Assembly (NCBI GenBank): GCA_015680685.1
Contig: MNCI01023373.1
Location: forward strand, 1 to 64,000
Reading direction: 5' to 3'
Source of the DNA: Gnetum montanum
Taxonomy: Eukaryota > Streptophyta > Gnetopsida > Gnetales > Gnetaceae
Length of the DNA stretch: 64,000 bases
Shown here: positions 23,253-34,249 of the stretch, piece by piece
How positions within the stretch are numbered: position 1 is the stretch's first letter
Layout of the letters: each line of letters begins with the position of its first letter
Notes under the pieces: generated by a model
Databases searched by the model: none
Seen by the model: only the letters and a program-made list of their open reading frames with translations
Told to the model about the DNA's origin: nothing
Made by a program: the position numbers and the translations under genes

Positions 23253-23529
23253 CTAAACAAAAATAATTTTTGGTTGCTAAATCAAAAAACAATTCCACAT
23301 TCTAAAAAAATTATAAATGGTAAACATAAATTTCAAATTAAAATGAACCTCCATACATACTTTTAAAACCACCATCAACCTTGTTTCTACTAGTTCTCTT
23401 GAACTGGCTAGAATGCCATAATATAAAACCTTGTTTATTAGTTTTTGTTCTTTTGCACAATGTATAATGGTTTTTATGTGGGTTCAAGATGATGTGAATT
23501 GCACCATCTTATAGTTCTAAGTTCTAAAT

Positions 23530-25655
23530 TGTGACTTGCATCCACCATCCATGAACTTCTAGAAGTGTTCTAGCAATCAGAAGCTCACAGTTTCATTAGC
23601 ATTGAGGCTTTTGGTTGACTAGAACATTTCCAACAAAATTTTACTCTAGCATGTGATGAACTATAAGTAGTAGTCTTTTGATATCCCCCTCCAAAAATGC
23701 TTCTATTTTCAATGATCTATAATTTAGTGAATATTTTAGCTTTTGGTCATTAGAGGCTCTTTTGATGAAATTTTCTCAAAGGCTACAAGGGGATGTAATT
23801 CAAATGGTCCATGCAAGATCTTTTGAAAGCATACTAGTAACCAAAATCTTGAATTTTCCTTTGCATTAATGCTTCTAGTTGACTAGAACATTTCTAGAAA
23901 AATTTTACTTAGGACTATGATGAACTACAAGTAGCCATCTTTCTCTAGGCCCCTATAAATGGTAACATCTAGTCATTGGAGGCTCTTCTGGTGAGCTCTT
24001 CTCAAAGGTTGTAAGGGGGTACTATTAGTATGATCCACATTGGAGCTTCTAGAAGAATACTAGCAAGTGGAAGCTCACATTTTCATTAGCATTGAAGATT
24101 TTGGTTGATTGGAACATTTCTAGCAAAATTTTACTTAGGATTATGATAAGCTATGAGTAGAAGTCTTTCTACAGTTTCCTAGAAATGCTTCTGCTTCTGA
24201 TGATCTACACATTATTAGAAATTGTAGCATTTCATCATTTGAGACTCTTCCAAAAGCTTTTTTCAAAGGCTATGAAGGGCTGGAATTCACATGGTCCATG
24301 TAGGAGTTTTGGATGTGCGCTAGAAATTAGAAGCTTGTATTTTCCTTAGCATTGATGGTTCTAGTTGACTGGAATGTTTTGAGAAAAATTTTAATTTGGG
24401 CTATGATGAACTACAAGTAGTAGTATTTTCATAGCTATCTCTAAAAAGGCTTATGCTTTCAGTGATCTGCACTTCAGTGCAAATTTTAGCTTCTAGTAAT
24501 TGGAAGCTCTTATGGTAAGCTTTTCTCAAAGGTTGTGAGTTGGGGCGATTTGCATGATCTATGCAGGAGCTTCTAGAAGCATACTAGCAATAAAAAGCTT
24601 GTATTTTCCTTGGTATTTATGCTTCCAATTGACTAGAATGTTTCTAGCAATTTTTTACTCAAGACTATGATGAACTATGAGTAGTAGTCTTTCTGTAGCC
24701 TCCTTTGCAAACACTGCTACTTCTGGTGATCTGCACTTTAGTGGAAATTGTAACATTTAGTCATTGGAGGCTTTTTGAATGAGCATTTTTTAAAGGCTAA
24801 GACAGGGTATGATTCACATGGTCCACATAGGATCTTTTGTAAGTATACAAGTAATTGGAAGCTCACATTTTCATTTCCATTGATGCTTCTAGGTGACTAC
24901 AACGTTTTTACCAAAATTTTAGTTAGGACTGTGATGAACTGCAATTAGCAATCTTTTCAAAGTCCCCTTGAGAAACACTTTTGCTTCTAGTGATCTACAC
25001 TTTAGTGGAAATTGTAGCATCTAGTCATCAAATGCTCTTCTAGTGTGCTTTTTCCAAAGGATGCAAGGGGGTGTGATTTGCATGGTCCATGCAAGAGCCT
25101 CCAAAAGCATACTAACAACCAAAAGCTTGCATTTTCCTTGGCATTGATGCTTCCAGTTGACTAGAACATTTTGAGAAAAATTTTACTCTAGGGTACAATG
25201 AAATGCTTGTGAGAGTCTTTCCACAACCCCTTCTAGAAATGCTTCTACTTCTAGTAATCTACACTTTAGTGGAAATTGTAACATCTAGTCATTGGAGGCT
25301 CTTTCGATGAGATTTTTGTAAAGGTTGTGAATGGGTGTAATTTGGATGGTCATTGTAGGAGCTTCTGGAAGCGTACCAGCAATTAGAAGCTTGCATTTTT
25401 CTTGGCATCAATGCTTCTAATTAACTAGAACATTTCGAGCAAGATTTTACTCTAAACTATGATGAATTGCAAGTAGTAATCTTTTTGCAATCCCCTCCAG
25501 AAAGGCTTCTGCTTTCGATTATCTACACTTTAGTGAAAATCATAGCTTCTAGTTATTGGAGGCTCTTTAGGTGGGCTTTTAACAAAGGCTACGAGGGGGT
25601 GTGTTTTGCAAGGTCTTTAGCAACACCAATTTTCCCATGTGCTACGATGGACTAT
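23530..25655 (+). repeat. Tandem array of eight 264-bp units
   Basis: The anchor gttgactagaacattt, or a close variant, occurs at 23614, 23878, 24104, 24364, 24628, 24892, 25156 and 25420. The steps are 264, 226, 260, 264, 264, 264 and 264 bases. Each unit also has agctcacattttc or agcttgcattttcc, an atgatgaact block, a tgatctacactttagtg block and an attggaggctctt block. The short second unit lacks about 38 bases. Units differ by perhaps 15-20%. No long frame runs through, so it is a satellite-like array, not a repeat protein. Confidence 0.92.
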
Positions 25656-26413
25656 AGGTAGGTTCACTCTCATAGATTTGGTTGTGAATAACTATGGATT
25701 GTAGTTTTGCATGTCCATAGATATTTAGACATATATGGTTGAATGAACATCATGCATTCCAATCATGGTTTGAGGCATGCCAATCATAGTTTCATCATTG
25801 CATACATGGCCCACCAACCATATCATAGATTTTTTTATACCCTAAAGAGAACAGACGTAACCATGTATGTGGTAGTGGTTACAAAATTTTTTTATTGATA
25901 TTTGCACATTATTTAAATCATTCAATGCTTTGGCTTCACATTATAATTCAAAGAGAAGTAAATTTAAACCAATATTTATTATTCAAAACTGCAAGCATCA
26001 ATTCATAAAATTATCATATGCATAGAAGCCATAACTCAACTTGTACATTTTCATTGTAGAAAGCTACAAAGACAAGTTGAGTTGAAAATATATCTTCTCT
26101 ATGAATAGGGTATGATCATTTAATTTTATTAGATTAGGCATAAAGGAAGACATCATCACCTTAGAATTAAATTTAAAGATTCTAAGACTATGACTTTACC
26201 ATAGCAATGATTAGTGTCATGTGAACGAGAGTTTTTAAGTAACTCATTTAAATATAATAGTGAAATGAAATGAAATAAAGCCAAAGATGAATTAGATTTA
26301 TTGGATAAATATTACCTCTTTATGAAAAATAAAGATAGATTTTAGAAATTAATTAAGCACCAATGGGGGCCTCAAAAACAAATCATACAAGTTTTTTTTG
26401 CAACATTATAAGT
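25656..26413. other. AT-rich stretch, nothing recognised
   Basis: Just after the array lie short repeats of atcatggtttgaggcatgcc-type words (about 25745-25800). No coding or RNA feature is visible. Confidence 0.3.
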
Positions 26414-27560
26414 CTATCTCAAATAGGTAGTCACAACACAAGAAAGAAATAAATGTAACTCATCTTTGAGGGCTCTTAATCTACACAATCGAAAAATGTG
26501 CCCTTCTTGGGAGAGTTGGTCCCATCTTCCACTTTTAATTTTAAGATGATAAGAACTTAAGTGAAGCTTTCTTATAGCATAATTAATTAAAATAGTAGTT
26601 GAAAAATAGTGAGATTCTACATTTAGTTTCTTATATCTAATATGGTGTAAACTCTTTCTTTCCATAGTAAACCACATCTATGTTTAAATCTTTTGCTTAA
26701 CTAGTTGGTGAATATACTTAGGATTTTACTATGCATCCTCCTAAGAGATATTCTATTTTCCCAACCATTACATCCCCTAAAAATACCAACCATGGTCTTA
26801 TGAATCCTCAAAAACTACATTAGAGAATTTTTCTTGCCTTGAGATATGCAAGTTATGAGTGTATGTGATGAATGGCATAAAGGCTTCTACTTCTAAAAAG
26901 TAATAAATTATATTCACATATTAACATTGAGTTAGGTGTTTGCACGTTCACTTTTAGCTCATGAAGGAGAAAAGTTTTTGTAATCTTTCAATATGTTTAA
27001 AAGTTTAACACAAATTCAAGGCCCCAAACAACACATTTATGTAATACAATAGGACAAATTATAGTATAGAAAACTTACCTTTTGATCTTCCAAGTCTAGA
27101 GTTTTAAATTTTTGTACTTCTTTTTAAAAGCATATAGAGCCTTGTAAGTTCCTGCCATTTTATCTTTGATACATTTTCCCAGATGTAATGATCCATATAA
27201 ATAAGACCTAAATATTTTAAATAATATACTCTTTGTACATTGCTATCTTCAAAATGGAAGTTATAATAGATAACCTAGATCATCAATTTGGTTTTATCTA
27301 CATTTACTTGAAAACTAAATAAATGATAATAATTTTTTAAAGTTTGCAACATATTTTGTCTACCTTTTGTACTAGTGTAGATCAAGGTAGCATTAAAATT
27401 CACTACTTGAGACCTAATTTTAATACCATGACTATCTTGCCCCTTGTACAACCATTGTTACATTTCATCAAGTTGAAAAAATTGGACAACCTTATTTAAC
27501 TCCAATTTGCTCTGGATTGAAACATGTTAATGATAATCATTAATAAAATGCAATTAAAGA
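26414..27560 (-). pseudogene. LINE reverse transcriptase C-terminal part, decayed
   Basis: On the minus strand a GVK-GCPI block (about 27500) corresponds to the LINE RT QGCP motif. NFNATLIYTSTKG stands where YADD is expected, so the catalytic Asp pair is lost. FQVNVDKTKLMI (about 27300) and a YLGSLHLGKCI-like block follow, then YKALYAFKKKYKNLKLWTWK (about 27130). The tail, open at 26414-26677, has LKIKSGRWDQLSQEGHIFRL and a late Cys/His region. This is non-LTR retrotransposon RT in its thumb and C-terminal part. The 5' half, endonuclease and 3' tail are not seen. Confidence 0.75.
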
Positions 27561-28090
27561 AACAAACCCAAATTGTAGTTTATACATTCAGCAGCTATAA
27601 TGATAGATCTTAGGACTTGTGTGGGAGGTCAAGTTGTAGTAGCTAAACATGTAAATGACTACATTGAAGTGTTTGCTGGTGGCTCAAATAGGAGCATCTC
27701 TCATAACAAACTTAGAACCTCAAAACTTTACCCTCACTAAAATGTTGTCCTTGCATTATCTTGAGTTGAAACTTTGTACTTTTGAAGCTAGATTTCCCTG
27801 TAAAATTCTCTTTGTTAATTATTTCCATTATCAAGGGATGTAAAATTTTTTTCTGGTTCTCATCCTAGATCAGAAATTATCATGCTTAAATAAAAAGATC
27901 TCAAGACCTAAATGTTTTTTAAGGTAAGGGTATATTATTGGCTATTTTAATATTATTAAAGTTTGGAGGTCAAAATCCCCTAAATCATTAAATATTTTTT
28001 AAAAAGCAAGGCAAATGTTTTTTTATTAAAATAGGAGGAGCATACCTTAATGTTTTGAGAATAAAAAATTATTTTGTTGGGTTTTTAACA
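27561..28090. other. No recognised feature
   Basis: AT-rich, with a 62-codon open frame at 27655-27843 that resembles nothing. It precedes the inverted repeat at 28091. Confidence 0.3.
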
Positions 28091-28164
28091 AATTTAGTAG
28101 ATAGATGGTGATGAATTCTCATGAAAAGTGTAAGTTATTCTCATCACCATCTATCTACTAAATT
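28091..28164. repeat. Perfect 24-bp inverted repeat with a 26-base loop
   Basis: 28091-28114 and 28141-28164 are exact reverse complements. The loop contains the left copy of a 17-bp target duplication (28123-28139). The left arm is therefore flanking DNA and the right arm is the first 24 bases of the inserted LINE, so this is a junction product and not a hairpin gene or terminator. Confidence 0.95.
28123..28139 (+). repeat. 17-bp target site duplication, left copy
   Basis: The sequence gaaaagtgtaagttatt is repeated exactly at 28954-28970. The length and its place on both sides of a truncated LINE fit target-primed reverse transcription. Confidence 0.9.
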
Positions 28165-28953
28165 AAACAGTTCCTTTGGTGTCTACTCCACCATGGTCTA
28201 CCTATTGGTAAACGGTTAGAATATCTAGGAATTCCCAATCCCAATTTCCCTCTCTGTGGTAGACAAGATGACTTTTTCCATGTGTTTTGGCTTTGTCCCT
28301 TTGCTTAGCATGTGTGGAAGTGGGCTTCTTACGAGCTATTTCAAGAGGATGTTATATTTGGCTTTTTAAACATTACTTCTGCTAATCTCAAGTTTCTATG
28401 GAAAGTTATTAGGCCTACTATTTTATATTATATTTGGAAGCAAAGATACAATGTTATATTTCAAAGGATTGATTATTCTAATAAATGTTTGCTCAACAGG
28501 TTGGAGAAGCTACAGATCTTTCACCTCATTCATTTCCAACTCATATCTCATGCATCCAAGTTCAATTTGGATAGACATCAGCTTGCAACAGTAGGAAAGA
28601 CTTGTGCATTCTAGTAATACTCATCATTAGTAATCTCTATTAGGAAGCTTTCCATTTTTGTTGTGAGGAGTCACCATTGGAACTCTCTCTATCCTTAATT
28701 GAGAGCTTTTTTATTCCTTATCTAATTCTTTGTCCTTCTATCTTGTAACGAGTCAGCATGGGTGGTCATTTGGTGGTGCCCCAATTTGGGCTTCCTCCCT
28801 TAACACTTGTTTTTTTATAAGGCAGGTCCTGAGTTTGTTGCATAGTGCTCTTAGCTTCCCCCTTCCCCTTAACCCTATGACTTCTTCAAATTACTATAAC
28901 TAATACACTGTTAATATCAATAGAACTTCTTTTCAGGGTCCAACATCTCCCCC
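28140..28953 (+). mobile_element. 5'-truncated plant L1-type LINE insertion
   Basis: The insert carries the end of LINE ORF2 with the zf-RVT domain: LHHGLPIGKRLEYLGI, then LCGRQDDFFHVFWLCPFA and HVWKWASYELF (about 28176-28345). The tail is open to 28614. The first Cys of the zinc motif has become Phe. The rest is 3' untranslated sequence. No poly(A) tail is visible before the right target copy; the end is pyrimidine-rich. It is bounded by a perfect 17-bp duplication and is therefore a defined insertion. Confidence 0.88.
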
Positions 28954-28970
28954 GAAAAGTGTAAGTTATT
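28954..28970 (+). repeat. 17-bp target site duplication, right copy
   Basis: Exact match to 28123-28139. Confidence 0.9.
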
Positions 28971-31900
28971 GAAGTAACAAGTTCAAAGCTCTAGACATGG
29001 AAAAAGACTTTTCTAATGATCTTTGATGTTTCAAATAAAAGAAAATATCAAAATGTATTCTATAAAGAATCATATTAAAGTTAGTATAAATTCTTTTGAT
29101 GTTTGTCACTAGTTAAAACATTTTTAGAGCATACCTTAATATAGAAAAAAAAACTTTGACAATTTCAAAATGTGTATTGGAATGTTTCTTAAATATTATA
29201 ATAATGATATATAGGATGATTAATGGCTAGATGTAGAAGAGAAGGTCTTAGAAAAAGACTTTGATGATAAAAATATTGTATAAAGTAAAGGTTTCATAAA
29301 GTACTTTCAATTTCCACACTATCAAAGGATAAATTCTAGATGCTTTTTATTATTAAAAGCTTTCCATTATTAAGTAAAGAACAAATGTATATAATTTAAT
29401 TAAGTAATCTTTAAATTATATATCATATCCAACTCTAATGATTAATTACTCTAGATTTACCAAATTCTCTGAAAAGTCAAAAATCAAAGAAAGCTATTCA
29501 TTAAGTGTGTGATACTTCTTCTAGATATCATGAACAATGTTTTACGTTAAGGAATTTACATCTTTGGGAGACTACATATCATGCATTTTCATAAAATATT
29601 TAAGAAAAACTTAGAATTATATTTTCCCCTTGAATTTAGAATAAATGCAATAAGCAAGTATTTTTGCTTGTAGCATTATAGTTTCTAAGATGAGGTTTTA
29701 TAAATATCCATGAATAAAATTACGAATAGTTTGTAGGCTTCTTTCTATTTATAATAGTAATGGAAATCCTAACCTATCAAAGGTTTGACGTTTAAAACAC
29801 ATATCCTAAGAAAACTTTTAAAAGTTCTTAGCACATAGATTATTTTTCTATAAAAAATCTTACATCCATTTAGAAATTTTAAAGGATGTAGTATTATAGG
29901 GTGCTAGAAAGGAACATTAATAAATATGATAAGATTTGGAAATTTTTAACAACTAAAAGAGCTTTCAACTAAAGAAACATTGTTTTCCTGGTTAGAGAGT
30001 ATTGCTTATGGTCTACACTCTATTCTAAATCATAGTATGAAAATATACATTTAGGAACTATACCATTAGGTAGATAAATATGATCAAGGTGAAGAGTCCT
30101 TCCAACTAGGATTACCTTCTTTGATGCCAAAACATTAATTTTTATTTTGATCTTTTTTGAGATCCATTGTCATAAGTTTTTGTTTTTTGATAGAGAAAAT
30201 TGGAAAGTGAGTATCCTAAAGTTACATCCTAGGTGTGCAAAGAAGAGTTTAATATAAAATATCTCTTTCTTTTGCTATTAAACATGTTATTACTTATTTG
30301 AAATGCAAACAAAAGAAAAGTAATCTTAAAGCCAACTATGGAATAATATACAAACTGAACTAATTTCATAAATTTAATAGGATTAAAATAAATTTTACTT
30401 AATATTTGAAGGCATGCTAACTATGATTTGCAAAAATTTTTCATATAAAATTCCTTGTTAAAATAAATAAAGAACAAGATACTAAATAATGGGCTAATTA
30501 TTTAATTGTAATTATAAGTAAATTATCTAACTCTTAAGTATTCCCAATCATAAATGCACCTCCAAATTTGTTGAATGAATTCTCTATCATATTAGACTAT
30601 TTTAAAAAAATAAAAATAAAAATCCTAATGAGGAAGTAGAAAGAAGAAAGAAACATTGCCAAAGATAACTTCTTTTGAAGGTTAAGTTTGAAGCATAAAT
30701 AATGCAAAGTTCTAAGTTAAAATTATATAAATGAATTTAAAAATGATTGAAAATCACATCCTTTTAAATGACTACTAGAAATTCAAACTACTTAGCTAAA
30801 ATTACTTTTAAATAATATCATATATCCTTCCATAAAATTATAATCTCTTACATTTCAATAATATTGGTGATTTCATCTTGCTAAAAAAAGATTTTTTATT
30901 ACATACTTTCTAATGGAATTAGAAAAATCATAAACATTTCAAGAAGCATATCTTACTCTTACAAGATAGGAAACAGGGGGTAACTCAAGGACTCATTCCC
31001 TGGTAGAGAATCATGGTGTAGCTAGCTTACTTACTATCAATTCTAATATCTTTTATTCAATTTTCTTTTGAATGAAGTGCTAAAAACTAATCAATATATA
31101 TGTTTCCTATGAAATACATGCTTCTTGTAAGTAAAACTCTTTGTATGAGAGGTGAACTTCTCCTTATTTACTAAAAATTATTATTTCTCATTTCAAAGTT
31201 AAAGTATATGTCAACCTTGTTAATTAGTAAGTGATTTTTGAGGCATTATCCTTTAGAAGAAGTTATTGGTTATTTCATTATTAAAAGAAGTTTTACCTTA
31301 AAAAATGTGAGCTTTTCAATTACTTCTTCTATGTCAAATTTCCTATTGTTGTAAATCTTTTCTATTAGGATTAAAGATCTTTGGTGATACTTCTTGATGA
31401 ACCTTTTCTTAGAACTTTAGATAATTTTTTTGTTTGAAATATTTAGACCATAATTTTGTTTATGTCTTAGTTTATGAAAATAGCATGAATGATTAAAAAG
31501 ATTAAGGTAAGGGAGGAGGTGTCACATCCTCAAAAAAAATATTAATAATAAGCAAAGAAAGTATAAAACACATCACAAGCTTAATACTAAGTAGACATCA
31601 TAAAAAATAAAAATTAACAAATTTATAATTTTAGGACTATCTACTTAGGTGCACAACCTTACAATTAATACCTTTAAAATATAAGTAAAGAAAATAAATT
31701 GTTAGTAGGAAGGAAGATCCCACTCCTAACAAAATTTAGATAGAGGGTTGTAGCTTAATACCAAAATTTGTATTAAAGTAGGAAATTGGTAACCCTTGTG
31801 GAAGCTCTTTACCTTGCTTGTTATTAATCTTACATTGAGACAACTATAAGGTTGTTGTTGACACTAGTTTTAATATTTCAGTTAATAGTATTCTTACTAG

Positions 31901-33282
31901 ATAAGGAAAAATTTGCCTTATGAGCTATCTTTTTTGGTCACTTAATACTATCTTTGGTACTAGTAAAAATATACATAGGAGTTTCTATCTTCTTGTCATT
32001 TTTCATATATATACATTGACTTGATTTTTCATATATTTAACTTTATACTATTTTTTTCTATCTTCAACTTCAACACATTTTTTTCATTCTTCAAAATATC
32101 TTTTCTTAATCATAAAAGAACAAGCATTAAAAAATTTTCCTTCACAGTGGTAAAAGTTGCAAGAGTTAGGAAGATTATAGTATGTAATTGGTTGAATATA
32201 AGTCTTTTCTCTTGCTTGTAATATCAATTCCTTTTTATGATTGAGAAGATTAATTTCTATAGAAACATCTACGAAAAGGGAAAGATGTAGAAATTAACTT
32301 CATATGCTTAATGAAATTGAGAAGATTAATAATTTCTTACTCAACTTTGTAAAATATTAATGAAAGATTATATAAATTGAAAAAATAAGAAACTTTAGCA
32401 TATTATTTAGATTGTACATTAATATTTATAGCTTAATTATGAATAATCAACACCACATACTTATGTATAAAATATCCTATATCTAGATCACATGCATCAT
32501 CAAAGCATTATCTAATTCAATAAGTAGAAAAAATAAGGATAATGTTAAAAGTTAATGAATTTTATTTAGCCTAACATGTCAAATAAGGTCTACATTTTGT
32601 AACACTATGATTGTTTACATTACATTCTCATAGTGTCTGGTAATGACACCATGATAGTGTTAGTTAGTTATAGTACCTATTAGTTAAATTTTTTTATAAG
32701 TACTTTTATTATTTACATTGCTTAATTAATTTTAACTACGTTTCACATCTATTCAATACATTAACCTAATTATTCTTTCTATCCTATATATGTATGCTAT
32801 TTTAGGTTTGATCATAATATACAAGAAACACAATAGAAATGCAAGAACATTGTATAATAAAATCCATATCTATTTATATATTTACCAATTTAAGCATAGC
32901 TCAGACACTTAACACCATGACTATCATAGCATTCATAGTGTGTTCTAGTGTTAATGTGCTCATTAGAGTCATGAGTATATTTTAAGTTTTCTTGGGCTTG
33001 GTGATCTAGCATCCCAAAACTTAACATGATATTAGAATAAGGTATTGATGATTAAATTTATGAATACTATAAGATATTATGGTGTTTTTTATGTATGTGC
33101 ATTTAATGTAGAGGTAAGTATGAAAATGAATCATAGAATTTTACATGCATATTTGTTCAAATTAAGAAAACTATAGAGATCTAATTGTAGCAAAAACACC
33201 TAGTATTTATGAGCTTATTGTGAGTTAATTTATTCTTATGCATTTGATTTTAGACTTTGAGATCCATTTTCATACTTATAGG
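28971..33282. other. 4.3 kb AT-rich stretch without a recognised gene
   Basis: Open frames are all short. The one at 32021-32221 is Phe-rich low complexity. A tgtcacatcctc word near 31520 resembles the start of some gypsy LTRs (compare 58168) but has no partner. Nothing else is supported. This is either very old transposon residue or true spacer. Confidence 0.4.
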
Positions 33283-33437
33283 TGATCAATTATAGGTTTC
33301 ATGAATGTGGAAAGACATCTTGAAGATTAGGGAGACATCTTAGTTGAGAGTTGGACATGCAAAGGAGACATCCCAACTGGTTCAAAGATGTCTCGTAGAG
33401 TGAGGAGATGTCTCATCCTAGCTAGAGATATCTCTCC
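33283..33437 (+). repeat. Element E LTR, first part, cut by element B
   Basis: Begins tgatcaattatagg and contains several agacatct / agatgtct words. It aligns with 52671-52875 (tgattaattttatg ...), for example tcttgaagat, gagacatctta and gtatgcat-agacatccca in the same order. Both are plus-oriented and flank the E gag-pol, so they look like the two LTRs of one element. The match stops at 33437 where B's LTR begins. Confidence 0.65.
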
Positions 33438-33575
33438 TGATCAGTGGTGAGTATACCTACATCCAACCATATGAATTACAATCATACATGTGTAATTTGG
33501 TTGAATTCCACAAACCTTAAGTTCCTAAGTATACTGGTTCTAGAAAGTGAAATCTAATTGTGATGATCATTGTTT
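33438..33575 (-). repeat. Element B 3' LTR, terminal fragment
   Basis: Aligns with 45564-45712 over gagtatacc, ccaaccata, accttaagttccta and gtgaaatctaattgtga. It begins tgatcagtggtgag where the 5' LTR copy has tgatgagcaatgag. It stops at about 33575 where a different, plus-oriented LTR piece begins. Confidence 0.75.
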
Positions 33576-34006
33576 GTCAAGTGCTAATATCATACCCTTG
33601 TTAACTAGGTGCTGATATTGGACCCTTGTTAACTAGGTGCTGATATCAGACCCCTATTATTGGACCCCTGATATCTGATGAGTCTCAATATCAGACCCTA
33701 GATATTGCACCCATGATATCACGACCTGGCTCATGATATTGTATATGTGATATTGTAGTTCTCATGTGAGCCTATAAATACACAATGGGGCACACTAGAA
33801 AGTAAATAGTCAGTTTAGTGTTATAGTAGAGTCTTTTTGTCATTTTTTCCTCTCAACTCTTTTCTCCCAATGCATGCCCATAGTGCGATGATTGTAATCG
33901 TATGACACTTTTATTTGAGTGTGATGTATTTGGACACACACATGACCAGAAATAAAGATCTAGATTACTTCATCATTGTAGCATTCACTTAGTTTAATCA
34001 TTTAAT
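33576..34006 (+). repeat. Plus-oriented LTR piece (family related to B/C) running into an assembly gap
   Basis: Has a TATA-like cctataaatacac at about 33771-33783. Near 33912 it has atttgagtgtgatgtatttg, which resembles the B/C LTR interior in the opposite orientation to B (compare 46150-46190 reversed). It starts tgtcaagtgct, and a 28-bp unit is present twice at 33594-33621 and 33622-33649. The run of Ns at 34007 hides its end. Confidence 0.5.
33594..33649 (+). repeat. 28-bp tandem duplication in LTR U3
   Basis: The unit beginning acccttgttaactaggtgct occurs twice back to back, with two differences near its end. Related gatatcagaccc words continue to 33720. It lies upstream of the TATA-like box, where LTR enhancers often sit. 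Confidence 0.85.
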
Positions 34007-34142
34007 NNNNNNNNNNNNNNNNNNNNNNNNNNNNNNNNNNNNNNNNNNNNNNNNNNNNNNNNNNNNNNNNNNNNNNNNNNNNNNNNNNNNNNNNNNNNNN
34101 NNNNNNNNNNNNNNNNNNNNNNNNNNNNNNNNNNNNNNNNNN
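34007..34142. other. Assembly gap, 136 Ns
   Basis: All bases are N. It falls at the junction of the plus-oriented LTR piece and the third ORF of element B, so the true structure there is unknown. Confidence 1.
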
Positions 34143-34249
34143 GACTGGAGCTCTATTGATTGACTCTTTGACATAACAAATCTAAGTGCTTGAGTGTACA
34201 TATTAACATCATTGCAAAAATTTGTGGTGTTCATGACAAAAAATTAAAC

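Noticed and set aside
23530-25655. Gene with 88-residue protein repeats (264 = 3 x 88)
   Set aside because: No frame on either strand stays open over even one full unit in most copies; the only open piece (25467-25661) has no motif.
23530-25655. CRISPR array
   Set aside because: The whole 264-bp unit repeats with divergence; there are no short identical repeats separated by unique spacers.
28091-28164. Rho-independent terminator or miRNA hairpin
   Set aside because: The loop holds a 17-bp target duplication copy that recurs at 28954-28970, so the inverted repeat is an insertion junction. The genome is a plant nuclear one.
32021-32221. Small membrane protein
   Set aside because: Phe/Ile-rich only because the DNA is T-rich; no conserved features.
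33998-34234. A 78-residue protein across the gap
   Set aside because: Most of its codons are Ns.
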